Of a stretch of 63,144 nt of DNA, positions 8,449 through 18,188 are shown piece by piece; positions within the stretch are counted from its first letter, which is position 1, and the number at the start of each line of letters is the position of its first letter. This DNA is from Candidatus Abyssobacteria bacterium SURF_5. Its GTDB lineage: Bacteria; Abyssobacteria; SURF-5. Made by a program: the position numbers and the translations under genes. The stretch covers positions 1 through 63,144 of the forward strand of contig QZKU01000092.1 of NCBI GenBank assembly GCA_003598085.1. The letters run 5' to 3'. The notes below the pieces were generated by a model. The model had not been told where the DNA came from, ran no database searches, and worked only from the letters and a program-made list of their open reading frames with translations.

Positions 8449-9879
8449 CTACTTCCCGAAAAAACGCGGCAGATAATCCTTTGTCGCCTCGATCATCTCG
8501 TTCAGCATCTTTTCCGTATCGTCCAGATCTCTTACCAGCGGGTCGTTCAGGAGAATCTGCAGCGCCAGCTTTCTGTCTCCCTTCATCGCGACGTCAATTA
8601 TCAGCTCCTGGTTCGCAATGTGGCGCCCCAGCAGGTTCTCGATTGAGGCCGGCAGCCGCATCTCGACAGGATGAATCCCGTTCGAATCGACATTCGCCAT
8701 CGTTTCGACGACGCAATCCCTCGGCAGATTCGCTATCTGGCCGGTGTTCGGCCTGTTCACGATCGCCTGTACGGGCTTGCCTCCGCTGAGCGCTACCACA
8801 ATATCAGACGCAAGTTCCTCGGACCTGTCGAGGTGCAGTGGCATCACGCCGGTGTTCCACCAATTCATCCAATTCTTGTACATGGCCCGGCTGTCGCGTT
8901 GCCACTCGATTGTATACGGGCTCATTCCGAAACGTTCGGCGGCATATTTCTCATCATGAAGCAGGTACGGATAAAATTCCGCAACATGTTTGTCACCTGC
9001 AGCCGGCAGGCAATCGTATATCCTGAACAGATCGAGCTTCAGCCGGTGGTTTTGCATCATCATGGACAGGCTGCCGGACTCGCGCTCTTTTTTCCCGGGA
9101 GGAGGAGGCATCGTCCGAACGAACTGCTCCGGGTCCGCCAGGAACCGCCGGAGTAAAGGGAAACCGTCCTGCCCGCGTACTCTGAGCTCACTCATCCAGA
9201 TACAGTGATTGATTCCGCCCGCCTTGACCGACATCTCTCGCTGCCACAGGTGAGAGCCCGAGGCATCCAGCATCCGCTCTACGCCCATCATGCTCTCCGC
9301 AGCCAGATTCCTCTGGTCTTCGAGTCCAAAAACTTCCAACAGCAATTCCATTGTCCCGAAGAGCTCGTGACAAAGACCGACGGTTTTGATCGAGGTCTCG
9401 CGGAGGAACGTGCGCGTGAGGACCGACATTGGGTTCGAAAGATTGAGCATCCACGCCTTCGGGCAGTGCTTCTCCATCAAGCGCCCGATCTCCACGATTA
9501 CCGGGATGTTTCGCAATGCGCGAACTAATCCGCCCGGGCCAACCGTATCACCCACTGTTTGGAAAATGCCGTACTTAGCCGGAATCGCAAGGTCGTGCTC
9601 CATCACGTCGTAGCCGCCCGTAGTGATCGACAGAATCGCAAAATCGGCGCCTTCAAAAGCGGCGCGCGCATCCGTCGTCGCGCTTACTTCAAATCCTGTT
9701 CCTGTCGCCTTCGCAATCTTCTGCATCAATTCGCACATGACAGGCAGCGGCTGCGGATCGATATCATACAGCACGAAGGTGCTGCCCCGCAGGTGCTCGT
9801 GCACCATCAAATCGCGTCCGATCACCGGAGTCCATTGATAACTGCCGCCGCCGACCATGACTATCTTCAGTTTCGGCAA
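8449..9879 (-). CDS. Glycoside hydrolase family 4 (alpha-galactosidase/6-phospho-glucosidase-like)
   Basis: 476 residues. GH4 enzymes cleave alpha- or beta-glycosides through a redox mechanism that needs NAD+ and a divalent metal. The protein begins with the nucleotide-binding motif KIVMVGGGSYQWTP and has the family NLSNPM, LCHE and GGINH segments that contribute to cofactor and metal binding. The start is a TTG with GAGAAGGAGGGACGA just upstream; the next in-frame ATG would delete part of the Rossmann motif. The exact sugar specificity is not clear. It appears to be transcribed alone. Confidence 0.88.
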   Translation of the reverse strand: MPKLKIVMVGGGSYQWTPVIGRDLMVHEHLRGSTFVLYDIDPQPLPVMCELMQKIAKATGTGFEVSATTDARAAFEGADFAILSITTGGYDVMEHDLAIPAKYGIFQTVGDTVGPGGLVRALRNIPVIVEIGRLMEKHCPKAWMLNLSNPMSVLTRTFLRETSIKTVGLCHELFGTMELLLEVFGLEDQRNLAAESMMGVERMLDASGSHLWQREMSVKAGGINHCIWMSELRVRGQDGFPLLRRFLADPEQFVRTMPPPPGKKERESGSLSMMMQNHRLKLDLFRIYDCLPAAGDKHVAEFYPYLLHDEKYAAERFGMSPYTIEWQRDSRAMYKNWMNWWNTGVMPLHLDRSEELASDIVVALSGGKPVQAIVNRPNTGQIANLPRDCVVETMANVDSNGIHPVEMRLPASIENLLGRHIANQELIIDVAMKGDRKLALQILLNDPLVRDLDDTEKMLNEMIEATKDYLPRFFGK

Positions 9880-9980
9880 TCGTCCCTCCTTCTCTCATCT
9901 CACAAAGGAATCAATGGCAGGGATTGTATCAGACGCGCTTCAGTTCTTTCAACTGCGGATTGCCGCGGAACGGAGTGTCT

Positions 9981-11120
9981 TCAAAAAAGTCCTCTGAAAA
10001 CGTGGACGAAGATGATATTTCTCAGGATATTCTGGAGATACCCGGCGCCCAAAGCGAGTAAGATCGCACTGTACCAGTCATACCCGTATGCGCTCATCAG
10101 AACGAAGATATTCAGGCACGCTCTCCAGATGAAGAAAGCGCCGAATAAGAGAGCCACAACGACCACCATCTGCGGGACAACCGCGGCCATGATTCCCGCC
10201 ACGGCCGCAAGAAATACCAGCGAATAGATAAGGATTCGGGCAATGCCCTCGACGAAACCGAAGTAAACCAGCAACGTGAGAAAGTTCGCATCGTCGGCGA
10301 AAAAGTAGTTCACGATCGCGATGCTGGAGGTGTAGAGAAGCAAGCCCAACAAAATATTTAGGAGAACCGCCGCGATGTCTCCCTGCGCAAACATGCTTGC
10401 CCCAATGGCCGACCACAGCAGGCCGTCCGGCATCCGCAAAACTATCTCTTCCCCCACCAGCATGAAACCAATAACGGGCAGAAGACTCATAACATAGAAG
10501 AGGCCAACCTTCACCACTCCCGCCGGTGAATTCAGATAATCGTCGAATTCCTCGAGCGCCCGTATCGGATGTAACATCAGATTCAGCGCGTGATAAAGAA
10601 AACTCTTGCCTTCCTCCTTATCAACCAGCACCTTATCCGCCGCTGCCGTATCCTCGTCGGCCGCCTTCGGCGACTCACCGATCGGAAACATATCGGCCTC
10701 TCCAATGGGCATTTGCAGTTCTTTGGCGTCGCTGTCTTCTTTATCTTCATACACAAATGCTTCTTCCGGACGGAACCCCGGACTGTGCTCGATCCTGAAT
10801 TCGGCATCGGCTGGGGGTTGAGGAACGGCTTGATCCAATCGCGCCTGCGAGGGTTCGGCCGGTTTGTCGGCTGACTCCTTTTGCGCAAGCGCCAGCTCTC
10901 GTTTGCGGCTCCTGAATTCCTCCTTCGCCAGGCTCATCAGAATGAGCTTCTCCTCGCTCACTTCGCGCCGATATTTGCGGCGCTTTTCGTGAAGCGGAAT
11001 CTTCTCCTTTTTGATACGGGCCTTGATCTCCCTCTTGCGCAGGTCGAGTTTTCGCTGCATCCGCTCTTTGATCTGCTGCCGGATTTCCTTCCGCTGTGCT
11101 TGCAACTCTTTCTCGTCCAT
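9981..11120 (-). CDS. Membrane protein with basic coiled-coil N-terminus
   Basis: About 379 residues from the ATG at 11120 (GGGGAG just upstream); an ATG at 11168 would add 16 residues but lacks an SD. Residues 1-90 are very rich in Lys, Arg and Glu and likely coiled. They are followed by an acidic linker, then about five or six hydrophobic segments in the C-terminal half. The hydrophobic part recalls Yip1-type membrane domains, but I cannot confirm this. It lies directly downstream of the sodium-dependent transporter gene and may share its transcript. Confidence 0.7.
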   Translation of the reverse strand: MDEKELQAQRKEIRQQIKERMQRKLDLRKREIKARIKKEKIPLHEKRRKYRREVSEEKLILMSLAKEEFRSRKRELALAQKESADKPAEPSQARLDQAVPQPPADAEFRIEHSPGFRPEEAFVYEDKEDSDAKELQMPIGEADMFPIGESPKAADEDTAAADKVLVDKEEGKSFLYHALNLMLHPIRALEEFDDYLNSPAGVVKVGLFYVMSLLPVIGFMLVGEEIVLRMPDGLLWSAIGASMFAQGDIAAVLLNILLGLLLYTSSIAIVNYFFADDANFLTLLVYFGFVEGIARILIYSLVFLAAVAGIMAAVVPQMVVVVALLFGAFFIWRACLNIFVLMSAYGYDWYSAILLALGAGYLQNILRNIIFVHVFRGLF

Positions 11121-11187
11121 TGGCTCCCCGCTTTTTTCCGCCCGCCCGTAAATTAAATCAGATTTCATTAGGTGAAGAGATCACGTG

Positions 11188-12720
11188 CTACGGCAGGCTG
11201 CTTTCCGACTCGGCCAGAGATTCTTCACGGTGCGCCGTTTCCAGTCGCCTCCGAAAGATCCTCGAGAAAAAAATTCCGGCGCCGAGAGAGAAAGCCACGG
11301 CCCCCCATCCTCCAATGAGCAAAACCCACTGCGGATAATTCTCGTATGGCGCCCGCAGACTCTCGATCAGAACACTCACAATAATGGTCAAAAGAGCCGC
11401 GGGTGTTATAAACTTGATGCAGACATCCCACCACCGCCCGATCGCGACCTGCGAGACGCTGTTGATATAGCGCCGCATCTTGTCGGCGCCGAACAACCAT
11501 CCGATCGCAATGCACTCAAAGAGCCCGAACAGGGTAAGCCCGAAATAGTTGATGTAGCGATCAACGACATCGAGCCAGTACAGCCCGGCCTGGGTCATAT
11601 ACAGCCAGCCGCCAACCAGCGCGATAAAGCAGGCGATAAAGCTCATTGTCTCGTGGCGCCACGGCAGGAAATCGCGGAATCCGGCAACAACTCCCTCGAC
11701 AAGAGAAAACGCAGAGTCGATCGCAAGTGTCAGCAGCATCAAAAAGAAAAGCACCCCGAACAGGTTCGCCATGAACGGCATCAAACTGATCGCCGTGGGA
11801 TAGGTGACAAATGCCAGTCCCGGCCCACTCGCAACGACTTCGGATACGGAAACTCCTTTTTGCATCGCGAGAAAACCAAGCACCGTGAAAACCGCAAATC
11901 CGGCTGTAAAGCTGATTGCGGCATCAAGCGCGGTAACCCATAGTGCATTTGCGTTGATATCCGAATTCTTGGGAAGATAACTGGCGTAAACGGGCATCAC
12001 CCCAAATGCCAGGGTCAGACTGAAAAACACCTGCGAATATGCGGAAAGCCACACGTTCGGCTCGAGCAGCTTCCCCCACTCCGGCCGCAGGTAAAAGGCC
12101 AGTCCTTCGAAAGACCCGGGAAGGGTGAGACCGCGAATAATAAAAATGATGATGAGCATGATGGGCAGCGGAACCGTCCACATTACAATCTTGCCGACCA
12201 GCTTGGTCCCCTTGAAAATCGCAAAATAGATACTCAGCCACGCTATCAGCGCGCCGAGCATCACGACTGGAACGATCCCCCCTAGAGAGCCGGGACCTGA
12301 AGAAAGACGAAGCACATCTTTGAAAAAATATGCTTCCGCATCATTTCCCCAGCCAAGCCTGAATGACTTTGCCAGGTAAACGTAGGCCCACGCCATTACA
12401 ATCGCGTAATAGCATACAATGATGAAGGCATTTGCAAGCGTCCCCCATCCAATCCAGCTCCAGCCCGGGTGTAACTTCCCGAATGAGGAAGGAGCGCCGC
12501 TGACATCCCAATGATCTCTTCCCCAGCAGCCGACCGCCATCTCCAGAATCAGCAACGGAAGACCCGCGGTAAGCAAGGCGATAAGCCAGGGAATAAGAAA
12601 GACCGCTCCTCCGCTGTCATAGACCACGTAGGGGAATCTCCAGAGATTCCCAAGGCCGACAGCGCTGCCGACCGCGGCGAGAACAAACGTTGTTCGGCTG
12701 CTCCATCGCTCCGTAGTCAT
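11188..12720 (-). CDS. Sodium-dependent transporter of the NSS (SNF) family
   Basis: 510 residues with about 12 membrane segments. The N-terminus carries the family signature AAVGSAVGLGNLWRFPY, which in LeuT-type transporters lines the sodium and substrate site. These proteins import amino acids or similar small molecules with sodium. The substrate is not predictable here. A weak SD (TTGGAGG) lies about 13 bases before the ATG. It precedes the membrane-protein gene in a likely two-gene unit. Confidence 0.92.
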   Translation of the reverse strand: MTTERWSSRTTFVLAAVGSAVGLGNLWRFPYVVYDSGGAVFLIPWLIALLTAGLPLLILEMAVGCWGRDHWDVSGAPSSFGKLHPGWSWIGWGTLANAFIIVCYYAIVMAWAYVYLAKSFRLGWGNDAEAYFFKDVLRLSSGPGSLGGIVPVVMLGALIAWLSIYFAIFKGTKLVGKIVMWTVPLPIMLIIIFIIRGLTLPGSFEGLAFYLRPEWGKLLEPNVWLSAYSQVFFSLTLAFGVMPVYASYLPKNSDINANALWVTALDAAISFTAGFAVFTVLGFLAMQKGVSVSEVVASGPGLAFVTYPTAISLMPFMANLFGVLFFLMLLTLAIDSAFSLVEGVVAGFRDFLPWRHETMSFIACFIALVGGWLYMTQAGLYWLDVVDRYINYFGLTLFGLFECIAIGWLFGADKMRRYINSVSQVAIGRWWDVCIKFITPAALLTIIVSVLIESLRAPYENYPQWVLLIGGWGAVAFSLGAGIFFSRIFRRRLETAHREESLAESESSLP

Positions 12721-12749
12721 AAGATAAAAATGCCTCCAACGCTACGGGA

Positions 12750-12778
12750 AGGTTACCACGAATTTACCTGAGAGTCAA
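12750..12778 (-). promoter_or_regulatory. Predicted promoter for the NSS transporter
   Basis: Reading the minus strand, TTGACT (12778-12773), a 17-base spacer and TAACCT (12755-12750) match a sigma-70 promoter about 30 bases before the transporter ATG. Confidence 0.5.
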
Positions 12779-12818
12779 ATAAAAAACAAGACTGCGCCCG
12801 CCCAAATTCGGGCCCGCT

Positions 12819-13979
12819 TCACAGGCGAAGCAGTTTCGCCAGGGGACCGCTGCCTACGGTTATGGCTCCATGCGGGCACATCTCCTGGCAGCAAAAGCAG
12901 CGGATGCAGCCTTTGAGATCAAACACCATTGTATCATTGCGGCGGGTTATCACTTTCGCCGGACAGTTTTCCATGCAGACGAGACAAACCTGACATCTGT
13001 TTTTATCAAGGACGGGCCGGGTCGTCAGCCAGTTCCGAAAGGGCGCGCGAAGCGGTTGCGGAAGAAAATTCATCAGCTCGCTCGTTTCCGGGAAAATGAA
13101 ATCGCCGACCCTGCTGTCATCAAGTTGTTCACCCGCAACAACGATCTTGTTCATGTTTGTCCGCCCGATTCCCATCTCTTCGGCTGCTAACAGCGTCGGC
13201 ATCCGCTCCTTCCGCAGCCCCACAACTTCACATATGAGCGTATCAAGCGCGACCGCATCTTCGGACGCCAAAATAAGTCCTACTTTCTTAGGGACTCCAT
13301 TCTGTGGACCATTACCGTGCATTGCAATCACGCCGTCCATGACGGTCAGGCTCGGTGAAACCTTGTGGTATAGGTCCACGAGCATACGAGCAAAATTCAG
13401 CCTGTCCGTTCCGGCAGCCAGGTGCCACTGCGATTTCCTGGTGCCGGGAATAACGCCAAACATGTTTTTCACGCCGAGCGTGAGCGTCATCTGCCCATGA
13501 GTCTTCAACTTTGGCAAATTGATGACCACGTCGGATTCGAGGACTGCACGATCTATTTTGAACTTCTTGAAGGTCGCCCCGGAACGATTGTCGACATCGA
13601 CCGGCCGATTAAAGTTGATGATATCCACTCGCTCGGCCCGCGCAACTTCGCCGATCCCACATTTGGCGGCAACTTTTTCTGCACTTCCCATCGCCGGACC
13701 GTCGCCTATCACCGGGATGCCGCCGGCCTTCTTTACCAGGCGGATAACGGCGCGGACAACTTCCGGATCCGTGGTGACGTATTTGTCCCGCGTGCGCGCA
13801 ATGAGCAGGTTCGCTTTCAAGAGCACCCGGTCGCCTTTTCTTACATAACGATCGATCCCACCGAGTTCATCAACGCAACTCCCGACAGACTTTGCAATCC
13901 TGTCCCCATCATAGTCCTTGCATCGGGATATGCCGACCCTCGAGATGGATTCGCTGTCGCTTTCCTTTATTCTTGCCAA
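12819..13979 (-). CDS. DUF362 protein with C-terminal two-cluster ferredoxin domain
   Basis: 386 residues from a TTG at 13979, chosen because GGAGG lies seven bases upstream; an ATG at 14012 would extend it by 11 residues without an SD. Residues about 15-300 form the DUF362 domain, with the conserved NLPKLKTHGQMTLTLG and KNMFG stretch. The last 70 residues hold two ferredoxin motifs, CQVCLVCMENCP and CIRCFCCQEMCP, so two 4Fe-4S clusters are expected. The role is probably redox or cluster-linked. There is no close partner gene; the upstream leader of about 270 bases is long. Confidence 0.87.
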   Translation of the reverse strand: MARIKESDSESISRVGISRCKDYDGDRIAKSVGSCVDELGGIDRYVRKGDRVLLKANLLIARTRDKYVTTDPEVVRAVIRLVKKAGGIPVIGDGPAMGSAEKVAAKCGIGEVARAERVDIINFNRPVDVDNRSGATFKKFKIDRAVLESDVVINLPKLKTHGQMTLTLGVKNMFGVIPGTRKSQWHLAAGTDRLNFARMLVDLYHKVSPSLTVMDGVIAMHGNGPQNGVPKKVGLILASEDAVALDTLICEVVGLRKERMPTLLAAEEMGIGRTNMNKIVVAGEQLDDSRVGDFIFPETSELMNFLPQPLRAPFRNWLTTRPVLDKNRCQVCLVCMENCPAKVITRRNDTMVFDLKGCIRCFCCQEMCPHGAITVGSGPLAKLLRL

Positions 13980-14251
13980 ACCGTATCCTCCGATTCTGCC
14001 AAATATGAACATTGCTGTGCGTCCTTCCGCCGCTGTGGCGCATCCTTTGCGTCAACGCCCGGCGAAATTCGGCTCCCCCGCCAGAGGGAACTCCTGAAAC
14101 ACTTCAGGAAAACCCGCACGCATACCAGGAAATACAGACTGATCGAACCGAAAAGAAGAATCTTCGACAACCACTGTAGGAAGACACTATCCATTGAGAC
14201 AGAATATGTTACGCAGATCCTCGGGAGTCGGAACCTTTTGTTTCAGTTCTC

Positions 14252-14260
14252 ATTATAGCA
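14252..14260 (-). promoter_or_regulatory. Extended -10 promoter element upstream of DUF362 ferredoxin
   Basis: On the minus strand the motif TGCTATAAT is an extended -10 (TG-N-TATAAT). No good -35 is seen. It would give a leader of about 270 bases before the gene at 13979. Confidence 0.4.
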
Positions 14261-14291
14261 TGTTGTAAAACGTACATGCGAAAATTTTTTT

Positions 14292-14312
14292 GTCGATTGC
14301 GATCCAATCGAC
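14292..14312. repeat. Hairpin between divergent genes
   Basis: GTCGATTG and CAATCGAC form a perfect 8-bp stem with a five-base loop, directly after a run of seven T. It sits between the divergent DUF362 and HDOD genes. With T on the wrong side for the plus strand and A-rich sequence on the minus strand it is not a terminator; an operator is possible. Confidence 0.45.
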
Positions 14313-14445
14313 GATAAGAGGCTATGGGAGCAGGCGATTACCATTATTGGCACGAAATTTTCATCTCTTTCCTCCGGGAATATGTGCCTGGAGCGCGGGA
14401 CCTTCCGGAAAAAGCACTTTCTGCATAGCCGCATGAGGCACAAGA

Positions 14446-15294
14446 GTGAATCTTTCCATTAACCAATTCAAAAAGAAGTTGATGGAGATCCATGAGATCT
14501 CCACGTTGCCACAGGTCATGGCGAGGATTATCGAAATCGTCACCGATGAAAATTCCTGTGCCACCGATCTGGCCGCTGAGATCACCAAAGATAAATCGCT
14601 GACGGCCAAAATTCTCAAAATCGTGAACTCCGCCTATTATGGGTTCTATCGCGAAATCGTAAAAGTCTCAGACGCGGTCGTCGTCCTCGGATTCAATGAA
14701 ATCAAACGGCTTTCGCTCGCCATGTCCGTTCTCGACATGTTCAGGAAGGATAAGCGAACCCAGCACCGCATCTCTCTGTGGAACCACTCCCTTGCCTGCG
14801 CGGCCATGAGCGACATAATCGAGAGGGAGCGAGGCCTCCGCAATCGAGGAGCATTCACCGCAGGCCTGCTCCACGATATCGGCAAAGCCGTGCTCGATCA
14901 ATATTTCCCCCCCATGTTCGCCGCAGTCCAGGTCCTGGTGCATGAGCAGTCACTGCAATTCTATGAGGCGGAACGGCAGCTTTTCGGATTCGATCATTCG
15001 GACATCGGCTGCTGGCTGACGGAAAAGTGGAACCTCCCTCAGAACCTCATCGAGGCGATTCGGTGTCACCATCGACCGGAGACCGCACAAACCGAGCCCG
15101 AGCTCGCCAGAATTGTCTACCTGGCGAATCGCCTTTCAAACGAATTCGTCAGGATGAAAAACTCCGGCCTGACGGTCCAAAACGTCGCCCTCGAAGGCGA
15201 CCCGGATTTCGCGCCCGAAAAAAAGGTCCAATTGTTGCTTGAACTGGAACAACGAGTAGCGGGATCAACCGCTGCAGATCTTATAGGATACTAG
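14446..15294 (+). CDS. HDOD domain signalling protein
   Basis: 282 residues. HDOD domains are HD-related and usually act in signal transduction rather than as proven hydrolases. The core spans about residues 15-220, with the HD-like LLHDIGK at His143-Asp144 and a following FGFDHSDIG segment. The start is a GTG with a modest GAGG upstream. The gene ends 16 bases before a sensor kinase gene in the same direction, so the two probably form an operon and share a pathway. Confidence 0.85.
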   Translation: MNLSINQFKKKLMEIHEISTLPQVMARIIEIVTDENSCATDLAAEITKDKSLTAKILKIVNSAYYGFYREIVKVSDAVVVLGFNEIKRLSLAMSVLDMFRKDKRTQHRISLWNHSLACAAMSDIIERERGLRNRGAFTAGLLHDIGKAVLDQYFPPMFAAVQVLVHEQSLQFYEAERQLFGFDHSDIGCWLTEKWNLPQNLIEAIRCHHRPETAQTEPELARIVYLANRLSNEFVRMKNSGLTVQNVALEGDPDFAPEKKVQLLLELEQRVAGSTAADLIGY

Positions 15295-15310
15295 AAGGAG
15301 AACTCGGTCG

Positions 15311-17137
15311 GTGAAGCAGAAAAAAATGACTACCCACACCGACGGATTAAAGAAAGCTCTTGCGATACTTGACCGCTTTAGTCCGAAAGAACTCTATGCC
15401 GAGACCGGCGCCAAGAATGCCCTCAGCGATCAACTCCTCCAGCGGCTGAACTTTCTGCTCGACGACCGAAGAAACATGATTTCCCGCCTGGAGCGAATGG
15501 AAAAGGAACTGGCCGTCTTTCGAAATGTCAATGCGGAAGCAAGCCGCATGCTCGAAAAGAAAATCGAGGAGTTGTCGTTGCTCCGCCTCATAACCGACAC
15601 AACCGGCCGCGCCATAATGGCCCACGACCCGTTCAAGCCTATACTCGATAAAGTAATCACCATCGTCGGCGCCGATGCAGGCCTTTTGTGCATTCTGAAT
15701 CCCGAGAGCGGACGCTTCGAACTGCAAACCGCAAGCGCTGCAGGATTGTCATACCCAGAAGATATTCTGGTACAGATCATGGAAGACGTTGCAGGCCGAA
15801 TTGCACCGGAGGCTATCCCCCTCCTTGTCGACGATCTACGGGCCGATGCCCGCTTCAGCGATTTGTTCTCCCGGCCCGAAACGCTGCGTTCGTTCGCCTC
15901 GTTCCCGCTCGTCGTCGAGCATAAAAGCATCGGCATCCTCATCGTGGCGAATCAGCATGCCAACGCATTCGACGCGGAAACCGACCGAATCATGCACATC
16001 ATCGCCGGACAGATCGGCGTCACCGTCCAAAATGCTTTGCTTTATGCGGAAGTCAAGAAAACAAAAGAGTATCTGGAGAACCTGGTGGAACGCGCGGGAG
16101 ACGCAATCTTCACCCTGGATCGCTCCCATATGATCGTGTCGTGGAACAACGGAGCACAAACCATTTTCAGGCGGGACAAGAAATCTGCGATAGGACGCTC
16201 CCTCTCTGACGTGATCTCGGCTGATTCCGCTTCGCTCCTGAAGCAGCACATCGAGAGCATCATGAACTCGGAAAATATTGTGACGACAGAGATCGACGTC
16301 GCCGGCGACAACGGGAAAGCGGCTCAAATCGCGCTGACGCTTTCTCCTATTCGTGGAGCCGACGGCGAAGTCATAGGAGTATCCGGTATCGCCAAGGATA
16401 TATCCGAACAGAAACGAGTGGAAGAAGAGTTGCGGCGATTGAACGATGCAAAATCCCAATTCGTTTCAACCGTATCTCACGAACTGCGGACCCCGCTAAC
16501 CTCCATCAAGAGCTACGTCGAAATTCTTCTCCATGAGATGAACGCTCTGCCCGAAGATACCATTTTCCGGTATCTCACCATCATGAATGAGGAATGCGAC
16601 CGGCTGTCCACCCTGATAACGAACGTGCTTGACCTCCAGAAACTGGAGGCCGGACGGCTGCAGGCAAGACTCGAACCGCTCCTCTTCGCGGATGTCGTCC
16701 GGGTCGCGAGGGAACTCTTTCACGGGGTCGCCGTCCCCAACCGGATCGAGCTTTCGAGTGAATTCATCGTGCCCGACCACATGACTCGCGTGCGCGGAGA
16801 CCGAAAGCGCCTGATGCAGGTGCTCTCGAATCTGCTTTCAAACGCCTTCAAGTTCGCAAAGGTCGGCGGACATGTAGGCATCTGCCTCAATAAGGATGAA
16901 GAAGGCGTCCATTTGGTTGTGACAGATGACGGGATCGGGATACCGGCAAGCGAAACAGAGAAGGTCTTCGAAAAATTCTATCAGGTGGACAATGAAATAA
17001 CCCGCACCAAGGGCGGCACAGGCCTGGGTCTGTCGATCACCAGAGATTTGATTCAACTGCATGGCGGCCGTATCTGGGTCGAGAGCAAGGAGGGCGAAGG
17101 TTGCGCTTTCCACGTCGTCCTCCCGCCCGACGAGTAA
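15311..17137 (+). CDS. Sensor histidine kinase with GAF and PAS domains
   Basis: 608 residues. The order is an N-terminal coiled region (about 40-90), a GAF domain (about 95-245), a PAS domain (about 250-370), a HisKA dimerisation domain with phospho-accepting His390 in VSHELRTPL, and a HATPase domain with NLLSNAFKFA, DDGIGIP and GGTGLGLSI boxes. No membrane segment or signal peptide is visible, so it senses a cytoplasmic cue. GTG start with AGAAGGAGAA upstream. There is no receiver domain and no response regulator nearby, so its output partner is elsewhere. Confidence 0.92.
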   Translation: MKQKKMTTHTDGLKKALAILDRFSPKELYAETGAKNALSDQLLQRLNFLLDDRRNMISRLERMEKELAVFRNVNAEASRMLEKKIEELSLLRLITDTTGRAIMAHDPFKPILDKVITIVGADAGLLCILNPESGRFELQTASAAGLSYPEDILVQIMEDVAGRIAPEAIPLLVDDLRADARFSDLFSRPETLRSFASFPLVVEHKSIGILIVANQHANAFDAETDRIMHIIAGQIGVTVQNALLYAEVKKTKEYLENLVERAGDAIFTLDRSHMIVSWNNGAQTIFRRDKKSAIGRSLSDVISADSASLLKQHIESIMNSENIVTTEIDVAGDNGKAAQIALTLSPIRGADGEVIGVSGIAKDISEQKRVEEELRRLNDAKSQFVSTVSHELRTPLTSIKSYVEILLHEMNALPEDTIFRYLTIMNEECDRLSTLITNVLDLQKLEAGRLQARLEPLLFADVVRVARELFHGVAVPNRIELSSEFIVPDHMTRVRGDRKRLMQVLSNLLSNAFKFAKVGGHVGICLNKDEEGVHLVVTDDGIGIPASETEKVFEKFYQVDNEITRTKGGTGLGLSITRDLIQLHGGRIWVESKEGEGCAFHVVLPPDE

Positions 17138-17161
17138 CCGCCGAACCTGCGCGCAAAGCCT

Positions 17162-18013
17162 CTACGAAAGTTTCTCGACAACAGCCGGGGGACGATGCAG
17201 TTTTCGATGGGAGTATGCTATCGAGCCGGTCGGACAGTTATCCCGGCATTTGAGACAGCGAATACAGTTGAGTGAATTCGGCTCCTCATATACCTTCAGC
17301 CCCATCGGGCACTGCTTGTAACACTCGTCGCACTTCGTGCAGGTGACTGCGTTCCAGCTCATGCTGTACAGACTGAAGCGGTTGAACAGTGAATAAATAG
17401 CGCCGAGCGGGCATGTCGTGCGACAGAAAGCCCGGTGGCTGACGATCATCCACCCAACAAAAAAGACCAGAATCGACATCTTCAACATGTAGATGCCGCC
17501 TAACTGATCTCTGATGGCCGGCTCGAGCAGCGGAATCGGAATCCCGCCTTCCAGCGTGCCCGCCGGGCAGATCAGCTTGCAGAAATAGGGTTCGCCCACA
17601 CCGAATTCGTTCACCAGGAAAGCCGGCAGCAGAATAACCATTATCAGCAGGAATCCATATTTCGCGTAGTTCAGGAAGCGCGGAACGCCGAACTTCGGCG
17701 ATGGGATCTTATACAGGTATTCCTGCAGCAGCCCGAAAGGACAGATCCATCCGCACGCCATCCTGCCGGCCACTGCGCCCACCGCTCCCAGAATCCCGAT
17801 CGCATAAAAAGCAACCTGATACGCCATTCCCGCCGCAACGGCCTGCATCGCGCCGATTGGACACGAAAATACGGCAAGCGGGCAAGAGTAACAATTGAAG
17901 CTCGGGACGCAGAAATACTTTAGCGGGCCTCGGTAAATGAGCTGCCCCACAAAAAGCCCGTAAAAATAGGAATTCGTGATGAGGGTGCTTGCGATTTGGA
18001 AGGAGCGCCTCAT
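17162..18013 (-). CDS. NapH/NosR-like membrane polyferredoxin
   Basis: 283 residues, about five membrane segments with cysteine motifs between them. Membrane-flanking cysteine groups include [30 protein letters not shown] and CRTTCPLG, followed by a C-terminal pair of 4Fe-4S motifs, [12 protein letters not shown] and [12 protein letters not shown]. NapH- and CcoG-type proteins move electrons between quinones and Fe-S partners. The chosen ATG at 18013 overlaps the stop of the upstream 47-residue gene by ATGA; an ATG five codons earlier is also possible. Last gene of a four-gene operon. Confidence 0.85.
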   Translation of the reverse strand: MRRSFQIASTLITNSYFYGLFVGQLIYRGPLKYFCVPSFNCYSCPLAVFSCPIGAMQAVAAGMAYQVAFYAIGILGAVGAVAGRMACGWICPFGLLQEYLYKIPSPKFGVPRFLNYAKYGFLLIMVILLPAFLVNEFGVGEPYFCKLICPAGTLEGGIPIPLLEPAIRDQLGGIYMLKMSILVFFVGWMIVSHRAFCRTTCPLGAIYSLFNRFSLYSMSWNAVTCTKCDECYKQCPMGLKVYEEPNSLNCIRCLKCRDNCPTGSIAYSHRKLHRPPAVVEKLS

Positions 18014-18153
18014 CCTATACCTATGCATTCGAGGCAGATGGTGCGCGCCTTCTCAAAGACATCAACCGCCTCTCCCCGAAGTATGCCGAAAACCGTCAAG
18101 GCGAGAAAACACACCAGAAGAATCAGCCAGAAATACCTTCGTGCGATTTGCAT
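18010..18153 (-). CDS. CD1871A-like 47-residue membrane protein with C-terminal CXXC
   Basis: A small open frame of 48 codons including the stop. It begins [17 protein letters not shown], a single membrane segment, and ends [13 protein letters not shown]. This size and the C-terminal CLECIGIG ending match the CD1871A family of CXXC motif proteins as I know it. It lies 35 bases after the DUF6599-like gene and its stop overlaps the polyferredoxin ATG (ATGA), so translation is probably coupled. The CXXC near the membrane suggests redox or metal binding. I know of no established function. Confidence 0.75.
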   Translation of the reverse strand: MQIARRYFWLILLVCFLALTVFGILRGEAVDVFEKARTICLECIGIG

Positions 18154-18188
18154 ACCCTGTCCTGCGACTGCCGCCGTTCCCTGCCTCC

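Noticed and set aside
9559-10227. Plus-strand frame of 222 codons
   Set aside because: It runs across the start of the GH4 gene and the end of the membrane-protein gene on the other strand and has no SD or motif.
13967-14194. Minus-strand frame of 75 codons with a hydrophobic start, in the leader of the DUF362 ferredoxin gene
   Set aside because: No SD; its C-terminal half looks like random sequence and it overlaps the DUF362 start. A real small membrane protein cannot be fully excluded.
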